Below the pieces are notes generated by a model, which did not search any database, had not been told where the DNA came from, and was given only the letters and a program-made list of their open reading frames with translations. A program made the position numbers and the translations under genes. From Orobanche coerulescens (Eukaryota; Streptophyta; Magnoliopsida; Lamiales; Orobanchaceae), in assembly GCA_033398695.1 (NCBI GenBank), contig CM065801.1, forward strand, positions 62,001 to 126,000: a stretch of 64,000 bases of DNA, given 5' to 3'. Shown piece after piece: positions 33,212 to 44,500 of the stretch. Each line of letters opens with the position of its first letter. Position 1 is the first letter of the stretch.

Positions 33212-33234
33212 CATAATCACCCCACCAAAGGGGT

Positions 33235-33481
33235 CCCATTCTCTCTCTCTCTCTCTCTCTTCATCCTTCCCTCTTTTCTCAAATTCTCTGTGAAACAAAT
33301 ACCACCATAACACACACACACACACACCGGCGCCGGCATCGGTGTCGTACAGTGACAGTAGAAGTGACGACGGGAGGAGAAGTGGGGGAAGATGTCGCGA
33401 GGTCTTCAGCATGAGAGTTCCAGTCGGGGAGATTGATTTAGGAAATCCAGGCTAGGGTTCTGGTTGAAGTACCAAAAGAGG
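33235..33481 (+). other. Possible non-coding first exon with (CT)n and (CA)n runs
   Basis: A CT repeat (33240-33260), a CA repeat (33310-33327) and GC-richer DNA ending AAAAGAG|GTAAGACG, a plausible 5' splice site at 33481/33482. The pattern resembles a plant 5' UTR and lies on the strand of the gene at 35546. A short ORF (MSRGLQHESSSRGD) is present at 33391. Linking it to the downstream gene would need transcript evidence. Confidence 0.3.
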
Positions 33482-33639
33482 TAAGACGTATTTCTCAACG
33501 TATCTCAGATGTATTTTTCACGTTCTTAATTAAAAAATAAAATAAAATAGCAACTAATAACGAATAATTGAAAGGTAGATAAACAAACAAGCCTAAACAG
33601 GCTGCCTTGCCATCTTCTTGCATTGCCTTGTTTGTTTAA

Positions 33640-34440
33640 CAATAATTACACCAACAACATCCGAGCATTTAATCCCAATAAAATTCGGGATAGGCTACAT
33701 GGAACCACAATATGAATCACATAGAGTCGCTCATATGAATCATCGTTATCCATTGATTCCTCTTGATCCACAGTTTCTCATTTTCTTACCTTCCAAATTT
33801 TTCATAATAACTTCTAACCACGTCTTCTTCGGTCCTCCCTTAGGTCTAGGAAATGAGCTTAAACTCATATTTTCAGCTCGCCCGAACTGTTGGATCAATA
33901 GGCGTACATTTTCTTCTCTATGGGGTCCACACCTACCTTCGTGCGTATGCTTCCGTTCCTCATAGATCATGTCTAGTGTTACCACACTTCCATCGAAACA
34001 TGCGCATCTCTATCACACTCATCTTCTAGACATGATGTTTCTTTGACACCCAACACTCTGGTCCATATACCAAAGTTGGTCTAATAGCAGTTCGGTAAAA
34101 CTTTCCTTTCAGTCTTAATGGGTTGTCACGGTCGCATAATACTCCAGTGGCGCTTCTCCGTTTCAGCCAACCTATCTAGATTCTGTGATTGACTTCACCA
34201 TCAATCTTCGCATCCTTTTAGAGTATGAATTCTAAATACCTAAACTGAGAGCTCGTTGGAACATCTTTCACTTCAAGAGTGACAATGTTCATATCTCAGG
34301 TCGTGAACTTACACTCTGTATACTCTGTCTTAGATCTACTTATTCTGAAACCCTAACTCTCCAGAATCCAAACTCTAATTGTGCATTGACCCCTGTTCTC
34401 GTTTCATCTATCAAAACAATGTTGTCGTCGGTGGTTTCTT
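33640..34440 (-). mobile_element. RTE-type LINE 3' remnant
   Basis: On the minus strand, broken frames carry hallmarks of the RTE reverse transcriptase C-terminus: DDNIVLIDETRTGVN near 34410 (the catalytic DD region), then an order of segments resembling MR..LRW and, at 33746-33985, RPKGGPKKTWLEVIMKNLE. The left end (complement of 33640-33710) reads GGGATAGGCTACATGGAACC, the familiar 3' end of plant RTE LINEs. Multiple stops and frameshifts make it dead. The 5' part is absent. Confidence 0.75.
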
Positions 34441-34464
34441 TGTTTGAATATTTTCAGAAGCTCA

Positions 34465-35257
34465 TCTATACTTCTATTAAAAGAGAGTCGTGACACATGT
34501 CACTTTATAAGTTTTTTAATTTTTTATTTTAAAATAAAGTTTATATATAGAGATGTATTCTTAAATTTCCAAAAAAAAAATCTAGATATGTATTGTGGGA
34601 ATTTTATTCCACAAATTACACTCATCTACCAATAAAAAAATCCTTCCTTTATTTTTTTATCTTATATTTTTTAATGTTTATAATTTTCTAAATCAAGTTT
34701 ATTTTAATGAAAAATATATTAAATTAATTTTTATTTCACAATTTTCAACTAGACATGTATAATAAATTTGATGGATTTACAATAATGACCGATTGCAAAT
34801 AAATTATATTGGAAAAACTATGATATTTATTTTCAGTAAAATTAATTGATGCAAAATAAAAATATATTAACTCATTTATTGCTTACATAAAAAATAAATT
34901 ATGATATTTATTTAATTATAATAACTAAAAATAATAAAACATACACTGCACACACACACACATATATTAAGACTTGATCACATATTATTTTCGTCCCCAA
35001 ACTTTGGTCCTACTTTTTTTTCGGTATGTCCAAAAAATTTATTCATGTAATGGACACTAATTGACTTAACACTCCACTAATGTGGTACTCTTTCTTGAAT
35101 TATATTACACACCATAATACACTCAATAAATCTTTTATTAATATTACGCTAATATGATACTCATGTCGAAAATCATCAACAATAAATTTGGAGATCGAGA
35201 AATTATTTTCTAATAAGAGAATATCTTATGCGGTGCATCGCACCGGAGAACATCTAG
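34465..35257 (+). mobile_element. Non-autonomous Helitron
   Basis: Starts TCTATACTTCTATTAAAAGA and ends with the hairpin CGGTGC-ATC-GCACCG (35231-35245), eight bases, then CTAG (35254-35257). It is inserted between A (34464) and T (35258), as expected for Helitrons, which have no target duplication. The interior (793 bp) is AT-rich with no Rep/helicase ORF, so it depends on an autonomous partner. It ends 288 bp upstream of the start codon of the gene at 35546, placing it in the likely promoter. Confidence 0.85.
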
Positions 35258-35545
35258 TACATCACAATAGCAAATAAAAATATTACCCTAACTCATAAAA
35301 TATGTCCTTCCAATATTTATTTATATAAACTCTTTTTAAAAAAAAAACATCCCGAACATCCCTTCCCTCTTTCGTAATAATCTCATTTATTAATTTTCTC
35401 TACCTCAATCCAAATACATTGTTAAGGTTGGAGGGAGTAAAGGTTGTTATAGGGGATACAGTGCGATTTGAAGAGGAAGAATACACACAAGATTGAAGAA
35501 AAAGGTGTGTCGGCTTCAAGTTCAGTGTATAGCACAACCGCAATC
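35258..35545 (+). promoter_or_regulatory. Upstream region of the Tls1/C9orf78-like gene
   Basis: Between the Helitron end and the start codon. A TATA-like TTTATTTATATAAACTC lies at 35318-35334, ~215 bp before the ATG, and the stretch from ~35425 is GC-richer and UTR-like. If this is the core promoter, the Helitron supplies its distal part. No other motif recognised. Confidence 0.4.
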
Positions 35546-38500
35546 ATGCAGACCAAGAATTTTCGGAAAAGAAATATTGAGGTTGAAGACGAAGACGAAC
35601 ACCAAGAAGAAAGGTGCTAACCCCCCACCCCCAACCCCCACCCACCAATCTTCTATACTGACTTCTCATTTTTTATTATCTGCTTGCTTGACAATGGTTT
35701 CTTAATCAGTGTGGCTTTAACCTTGGAGGAGGTAAAGTTCCTTCAGAGGCAGAGGGGGAAGAAGTCGGGGATACCCGCTCTATTAATGCCCGTACCTGCT
35801 GCTGCTGTGGGGACCGCCGCCACCTGTGGCAGCAGTGGTTTGGCTCGCAATGTTAGTGATAAGAGTGAAGGTGATATCGAGAAGGATGAGTTGGTTTTGC
35901 AGGACACTTTTGCTCAAGAGACTGCGGTCATGGTCGAGGACCCAAATATGTATCTATTAGTTTCCTTCAATTGCCTTATATTTGTAAAAAAAAATATTAT
36001 TTCCATGTCAGTTTGTTTTACTTTTACAAAAAACGTCTCTTGTTTTAAAAGGAGAAAAGCTACAAGAATAACCCCTAGTAATTTGGTGCAATGGAACCTT
36101 CATCCTACACCTGAGGACATTGAGATAATTGGTTATTTGCAGAATATTTGACATAGATTTGACTTGTGGATTAAAAGAATAATGTGGAACAAAAGCAAAA
36201 AAAAAAAAAAAAAGTGAAAAAAAGGCATTAACTTGACAAGGGATGTTAGTATCAGGGAAATAGAAAAGTTTCAGTAGAAGGAACCGGTCTTTGCAATTTT
36301 CCATGAACTAGTGTTGCAAGCAGTATATCAGTTTATTCTTCTGCTTTATTTCCTCGTATCTATTGGGCAGGTTGAGATACGTAGAACAAGAATTGGCAAA
36401 GAAAAGGGGAAAGAATATGGATCCAGAAAATCAAGTTGAAAATGATGTTAAGCGTGCAGAGGACGAGTTGTATACAATTCCAGAGCATCTGAAAGTGAGT
36501 GATATACATATTTGCTTACAATAATATTTTTCTTCTTTTTTGTCCGTTTTCATTTCTTTTTTCCCTCTCTCCAACTTTACACTTCCAGCACATATGCACC
36601 ACCCTACGTACTCTTGCAACTGCAGCAGAAGAGGGTTGTAAGATCATATCAACGTTCTCATACAAGACTTAGTTTTTTGTATAATCAAATAAAGCCATTG
36701 GTATTGCCTTCTCGAGTCGATGATAAGTTACTAAATTTGCAGTTTATCGTTTTGTTTGCATCATTATTCTATTTTTTGTGCGTGGTTCTTGGTGTGTTAG
36801 CTTGAAAATGCAGTAGAAATAAGTTAAATGGAAGTTATAATTGGCCGAGTGGTGGTTGAGGAAGCAGATGATCATTGGTAGCTGGTGAGGGGTGATATGG
36901 CAGTGAGGTAGGTTGGTGATGGTGATGGCTGATTGTAGGATGGAAATCGTAGACTGGTAATGTTTTTAAACAAGATTGGAAACTTTTGCTGGTGGCACTG
37001 GCAGATAACCGTGAATTACGTTTGCACTTAATCCTTTCTATTATTGTTACCAGCAATGCTTGTGTCGCTTATTGCATCAATGTTTTATTACTATCAGTTA
37101 TAAATGTACAATTTGTACTACTTCCGCTGCATTTTAAATAGGTTCACGTTTCTTCGGGTTTTGACTTTGATTCATGCTGAAGGGTGGTTATTGAAGTAGG
37201 AAAGCACATATTTATTTTGGCATTGAACTTCAAGCATGATGATTTTTTTTTATAAGCAATTTTTTCCACTTCTAAAATTATGGCTACTATTAATTCTTAC
37301 GGGAATAGTTGTACATCTGTTTTTCAATGCACCAGCCATTGACAGTTAGTCCCACCTTATGGAATTGAAAAGTAGAAGCCCTACTGATGAGAATTAAATT
37401 ACAGTTTCTCTTTTATATGTTTATTAGGTGAAGAGACGAAGCTCGGACGAAAACTCTACTCAGTGGACTACAGGGATTGCAGAAATTCAGCTTCCTATTG
37501 AGTAAGTTTATTTGTTTTTTGACTACACAAGTTATCTTGATTGGAGTTGCTAATAGTTATGGGAATATGCTTAGGGCTTGTAAATTATAAGACCCCTTAT
37601 GGCCTTTATATATAGGACAATGTTTGTTGATAAAAGGAAAGAGATCAAGTACAATCACAAGAATATTTCACATACTGTCCCTTTGACCTACTTACCTAAT
37701 AATCTCAATGGGCATTTATTTAACATCCCATCAAGTCGAAGCAAAAGCATATACATCATATGTTCCAAGCTTGTTATATAGAAATTTCATTTGAGATCCT
37801 CCTAATGGTTTAGCGAACACATCAGCAGGTCTAGAGACTTGATCTGTGATGTCTTAGTCACTCTTTCTTCAGCTTCTCGTGAACGAAATGACAACCAATC
37901 TCTATATCACGTAATGTCACCCTGATCTACTTCCCTAAAAATCTTGATTGACATTCCTTTAAGAAGAACCTCTTATTTTTCATAAATATCCTTTCTCCCC
38001 TAAGAAAGAGAAAGGGATGCAGACACAGACCACCAATAAAGCCACATTTCACCATTTTCCCATGCTATCAACCAAGCTTTCAATTTGAAAAAAGAAACCT
38101 CCAAAAGTGGATCTCTTTCCTGCAAAACTAGGATTGTTTGGAGGGGAGAAAGAATACCATAATTGCCTCATAATAAGCCTATATATAATATGATGTAAAT
38201 AGAGTCTGCAAGATACAAATAACCTATTTGTTGAAGGATGCATTTTCTGTTACTCCAACAACTAGTGGGGTAGTTATGCTTTGCAGGACCATGGGTGGAA
38301 TCATGACTTCTAAATCCACTAACATCGGAGAAATCTTAACAATATATTGCATGTTTGGGAGCACTTCTTGAGTGGAAGTCCTCGTATTAATTGGGCTGTA
38401 ATGTGGACCTAAAAAAGAGTGAGAGTATTCTCAAGTGTTTGGTAGAAATGCACATGCAGTAGAGGTGTAAGAAAAGAAATCCAGAGACCTCAAATTTGCA

Positions 38501-41500
38501 CTTCTCCAACACGTAATTTTTAAAGAGAAGTGACTTACTTTTAAAGTTTATTGTCAGAGTGAAGGTTGAATCAAGGAACTCCATAAACTGAAATAACTAA
38601 TCATCATCTTCTTCACCTTAATTCCAACTATGTTGGGTCAGTGGCATGAAAAATATAGTGTCAAATAATGGTAAAAATTACTTAGCAGTTAACACTATGA
38701 AATCATGCAAAATATGAAGTATCAAAGTTTTACGCCGGATGCCCTTTCTATTGCAACCTTCATACGAAGGAGAAATGAGATGAAAGTCCATTGACCGTCA
38801 TCATCATAAGTTTTTCCACTTGCATGGAAAATATCATGACACAACGATGAGTTGAGATAATTGTTGTAGTCATATCCAATTACAGGATTGATATTGTAAA
38901 AACGACATATACACATTACATCATGAAACATGACTTCATAAACTGAAATAACTAAAAACGAAATAATTACCCCAGAAAATTCAGGCCCAGAAACGGAAGT
39001 ATGCCACCGTAATGCTGATTTTTTTTCTAACAATGATCCTGAAGATACCTAATCCTAATTCCTAAACTACTATTTAAACTACTAAAGACTTGAAGCCCAA
39101 TTAAATAACTCAGCCTATCAGGCTTGACCCACCCATGTCTCAACTGACCGACCAAGGCTGACACAAAGCCTTTTTTTTCACCAGAAATACTTAATAAATA
39201 AAATAGCAACTAATAATTGAAAGGTAAATAAAGCGCTGCCCTGCCATCTTCTTGCACTGCTGTCAATAGCCTTGCCCGTCAAAATAGCCTTGACTGCAAG
39301 ACTGGACCGATTGATCGGCCTGTGGGAGGAACTAGGTTGCCATTTGATTGTGTTTGTCGGCGACGTCTTCATCGGAGGCAAGAAGGACATGGAGGGATTT
39401 CACTGCACACTTGTTTAGAGGACCAAATGGTCCGCTGCTATGTTAGCATTTGCAGGTGGCACACCTCTTCTGTTGTCAAGTTGCGCACTTGACGATTTCC
39501 ACGTGATCCGGACGACCCACTAGAAAAGGCGATAGTTTTTTGAGTTGTTCGGCGAGTCAGAGGAGGCGGGGAAGAGGGCCTCTTGATATGGTTGACACTG
39601 GTGCATAGTTATTAATAGCGAATAGCGCTCCATAGCGACAAGGTCCCTTACGGCTATAGCGATAGCTATAACGAATAGCGAGGGCTATTTGGGAGTGAAG
39701 CGCCACAAGTACATAAATATATAATATATATTATATACTAAATCCAATTCAAGAGTTCATGCATAAACCGAAAAATAACATGGATATAAGTTCAAATAAC
39801 ACAAAACATCAATTCCAATACTAGAAAACATCTTACCTAAAAATATATTCAGATTTTGGGCTTTTATATTTTTTTCAGGTTTATGTTACCTGAAAACACA
39901 TTTTTTATTGGAATTGAAAAGGGCAACCTACAAAAATGTTACAGAAAAAAAAACACAGAAAATGAAATAGTGCCGCTATTGGGTGCTATCGCGATCGGGG
40001 CTATAGCGAGAATAGCGAGGATAGCGCTCGCTATCCAAAACTGCGTAGCTCATAGCGCCCTATAGCGATGAAGCCTCGCTACGCTTCGCTACTCGCTATA
40101 GCGAGCGCTACGGGCGCTATTGATAACTATGCACTGGTGAATTAGAGAACACGGAGCGACCTGGATCCTTAATCCTGTGTGAATCAGGTGTGTGCCTGCT
40201 AACTAGCCTCACCATCTTAGCTGTCTGAAAGGCGGCAAACACAAGAATAAGTTCATTATTCGGCATCTAAACACGTGCCGTAAAGATAAGACGCATGCTC
40301 CTCCGATGACCCAGTTTGACGCATGGCTTCTTATGGATTAATGGTGGTGTTCTCAACGATCGTGCAATTAGCCTGCGTGTAAACTGCGGCCAAGATATGG
40401 ACGTCGCGTAAGCCATTGGGACATTAGTTTGCATCGCCTGACATGGGATGGAGGCCAACTTAAGGCGTCAGTGATCAGATTTCTCATGCGCCAAGAAAAA
40501 TTGTTCTGCCCGGGCGATCCAAGCAATGGGGTCTAAGCCGTCGGAAGAGGGTGATTCAAGGCGGGGTTGGACTGATTGACAAACGAAACCCTGAGGGCAC
40601 AGAATCAGAAACGGTGGCTGCAGGAGCTGCGCGGGGTTGGATGGCTGATGAAGAATGTGAATCGGCCGCAGAAAGCGAAAACCCTGGTTCGCTGAGTTTG
40701 ACCATGATTGTCTGAAATTGCAACTGCTAACCATCGAGTGTGGCTTGGACGGCCTGGAGGCAAGTTGGAGATCGGCTACTACTGTGTCCTAAGAAGCACC
40801 GTTACGGAGACGGGAACCTGATACAATGCGAGGCGAGGATGTCGATACTACAATTCTCAAAATATCAAGATACAATGATGTTGAAGGTACGTGTATGTTT
40901 TTTAAATTTATTTAATATATATTCAATGTATTTAGATATTCGATGCCGATACTACAATTCTCAAAATTAACATCTTTTTCTTTAAATGAAATCAAGTAAA
41001 AAAAATATTCGGGTTATTCAAGTTATCAAAGAATAAACATGAACTATTCTTTGAGTATTACAACACTTTATAAAGAGAATTTATCTTGACTACGAACGGA
41101 AAAAATAAAAGAGAGTTGGCATGCTAATTCCTCGTCTGCAAATCAGCCCTTGCTATATATTATTAATTTCATCTATGACATGGAATTGACAAAACACCCA
41201 CTTTGCTACATCTATTTGTTCCGATCAATCTGAAATAATTCTTATAGTAGGAATTCTAATTCTTTTCCCTTTCCTTTTTAGATTAGCACAAGGAACCCTA
41301 CTTATTTTTAACGCCCGAACTGTAATATGAAATAAGTCGATCAAGCAAAACTCGACCTTCTCAAATTAGAAATCAAACTGCCTAATATGTGACCCGTCCG
41401 AGTTAATATCTTATTATTGCATAGTCTTTTATTAGACTACTATTCCCTTTATCCCGCTCAAAGCTTGACAAATGGTGTATATTTGGTGTATTTTAGGTAA

Positions 41501-44500
41501 TGATTGGTGTATGTAATGATGATAAATGTGTGGTGGAGATTAAAAAGTAAAAAGTATTGATAGTGAGTGTGTGGTGGAGATTAAAAAGTAAAAGGTGGTT
41601 GTTTAATTTGATTGTGTAAAGGTAATATATGTAAGGTTTTTAAAGGGACAAAAAAAAGGGTAAGTGTAAAGCTTTGAGCGGGGCGGAGGGAGTACGATTT
41701 CTATATCATTTCTCATCGAAAGTGCGCATACACTTAACAAAACGAATTTCTCTTTGAACAGTAAAGAGGGAAATAAATAAAAAAAAGGGGTCTGTTCTTC
41801 CTCAGTATGCATATATAAAGATAGTCGGAGTCCATTCCCATTTATTTATTTTAAATAATTCAAAATGCGTTACAGTACGAGCTATAAATAATTGATACGG
41901 TTTGATTCTGGAACTCAATTTAGTAATACTTCTATAACCCACTTTTTCCCCAGACTGCGAGTGAAAGGGAAAATGTAAATACTACCATTAAAGTAGCTCA
42001 AGCAAGACTTTTATATCCATATGAATTATGTCCACTATCTCTATAAATATGCAAGAATTCTTCCTCACTGATAATTTGGAATCAATGACGTAAAGACAAA
42101 AGGGGATGCTGGCGGAACATTATTGCGAAACCAATCCAATATAAATCCATTTTTGATATTGAAAGATTAAACGCAACCAAAACACGTAGTAACATCCCAA
42201 AGGAATTGAAACATGTAGGAATAATAATAAATAAAAACAATAAGGCCTATTTTTTTTGTTGACCTAAGTCAAAACATAAGGGGATAAATTTCGAAAAGGA
42301 GAAATCACTATCTATTACAGATATCTATTTCCTCATTTGATCTAATTCGTACCCCCTCCCCGATTATTGTTATGAAAGAGTAGGCCTGATTGGGTTTGCC
42401 GTAAATAAATTCATTCTTTTTGGCCCTTCTATATCTACAATATATCTATAAAAGTAAATTATTTATCGAATCTGATATTTAGTGGATACCTAAGTACCCG
42501 GCGATTCTCGTGAGTCTGTCATATATAAAGCAACTTCCGTCATCTTCCAAAACTATTAAGTGGATTTCCTATCGGGAACTACAATCTTATTCAAGATCTA
42601 GGTATTATACAAGCCCTTAGTATTTCGATAGAGGGGAGAAGGAATAAGCCTCTCAACTGTCTGCATTAGGACACCCGGATTTGAACAGGGGAAAAAGGAT
42701 TTGCAGTCCCCCCTGCCTTACTGCTCGGCCATGCCGCCAAAATACAAAATAGATTAGAATTTTCCTGGATTAGTGAATTTTTATTTTCTTGTACTTGCAC
42801 TTTGACACTTTTTTCCTTGATCCTTTTCTTATAATAAAGACTTCTTGATTTTTTGATTGGATTTGATCCATTCCTTTGATTGATTTGGAGTATCTGAAAA
42901 TACCTAATGCTAAAAACATTCTCGCACCCTTTTCTATTGAGAAATTAAAAGTATATTTTTAGCCAAAAATTATGAACCATTAATTATTTATTGCTTTTTT
43001 CGAATTCATGAATGATTATGGGATTTGAAACTCAAATTGTGTTTTCCTAATAAGAAACTAAATATTGAGACAGGACTAATTGGTATTAATTTTTAAAATA
43101 AAAAATCCTTCTCAATTTCAATTTTAACAAAACATATAGATATATATAAAATCCAGAACAGAAATTGTTACCCATATAGTATATGTTATTGGTATTTATC
43201 ATAAAACTATGCTACTACTTTACTTAATTATTGCATTCAATAGAATATAGCGTGCCACGGCTGTCCTGAACCGAATAGGCAATAAAAATAAGTCTGATAT
43301 TATATCTATCTCCCTACGTGTAATAAATGCATTTTTTCTTTAAAATATCATATTATATTAAAAAATAAGTCAAGTACAAATATCTATCTTCTCTGCGAAT
43401 ATTTTTTGTAACAGCAAAAATCCGAGACTCTAGAAATGGACTTCACCAGACTGCCTCCTTAAGGCACGCTACGTATAGCCTTAGCGTACGCTAACGAGTT
43501 GTCGCAGAACGTCCAGTTCATTTTCAGGCTCGTTAGCGCACGCTAATTTAGGGAGCTAGCGCGCGCTAACTGAGTTTGTTTAAGCCCATAAAGAGCTTTC
43601 TTGAGTTGACATACATGGCCTGGAAAATTCTTTGAAATGAATCCTAGAGGTTGCTCCATATAAATTTCCCTATCAATGTCTCCATAAAGAAATGCATTCT
43701 TTACATCTAGTTGCCAAAGTTTCCATCCTGTTGAGGCTGCCAAGGATATCATAGCTCGAACCGACGTCATCTTTGCTACTGGACGAGCAACAAGCCTCGC
43801 TTTATATCGATCAACACCTCCATCAGACTTACGCTTAACTTTATAAATCCATTTGCAAGATATTGGTTTAACTCCAGGTTTGGGAACTAGATCCCATGTT
43901 TCATTCTTATAAAGTGCTGATATTTCTTCCTTCATAGCAGCTTCCCAATTTGAATTTCCTTTAGCATCTTGATATGACGATGGCTCAGATTCATCAAATT
44001 GGCCAGCAAAGCAACATTCAGTGATTTTATCATAATCAGCTCCTATAATATAATCCTTGTACCTTTCTTTCCTTTTGCGCGTTCTTGTGATCTTCTAAGC
44101 GGCTGATCACTTTCTTGAGCTCCATCATTTGCTTCATCATTCACATCATTGCGTGGAATAAATGTACGTTTTTGTGGGCTTAGAGGACTTGTTATGCCTT
44201 CCTCATCTTCATTTTGATTGTTGGATTGATCTCCAAGTTGTGTTAATATAGGCTGCACATAGTAGGACGACATTTCATCAAAAACAACATCCCTAGATGT
44301 CACAATTTGGTGTGTTTCGTGGTCCATACATCGCCAGCCTTTCCTACTAGGATCGTAGCCCACTAACACACATTTCTTCGCCTTTGCATCCATTTTAGCA
44401 CGAAGTTGACCTGAAACGTGAACATAGCATATAGAGCCAAAAATTCTGAAATATGAAACACAGGGTCTTTCTTCATAAACGAGCTCATATCATATGGAGT

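Larger units (their letters stand above)
41110..43430 (-). other. Plastid-derived insertion (petN-trnC-rpoB spacer region)
   Basis: The minus strand carries trnC-GCA and then petN, the plastid gene order, at plastid-like spacing. Surrounding sequence reads like plastid intergenic DNA. Both genes are damaged, so this is an old nuclear plastid insertion in intron 4. It is interrupted by a Stowaway MITE (41440-41692). The core 41880-42760 is secure; the outer limits are estimates. The MITE shows that the insertion predates at least one later transposition. Confidence 0.8.

Noticed and set aside
36835..37056. Minus-strand ORF in intron 3 of the Tls1-like gene
   Set aside because: Simple GGTGATGG-type repeats translated; no motif and inside a supported intron.
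41932..42738. Functional plastid petN and tRNA-Cys genes
   Set aside because: petN is one base short and frameshifted; the tRNA acceptor stem and loop lengths are disrupted; embedded in a nuclear intron.
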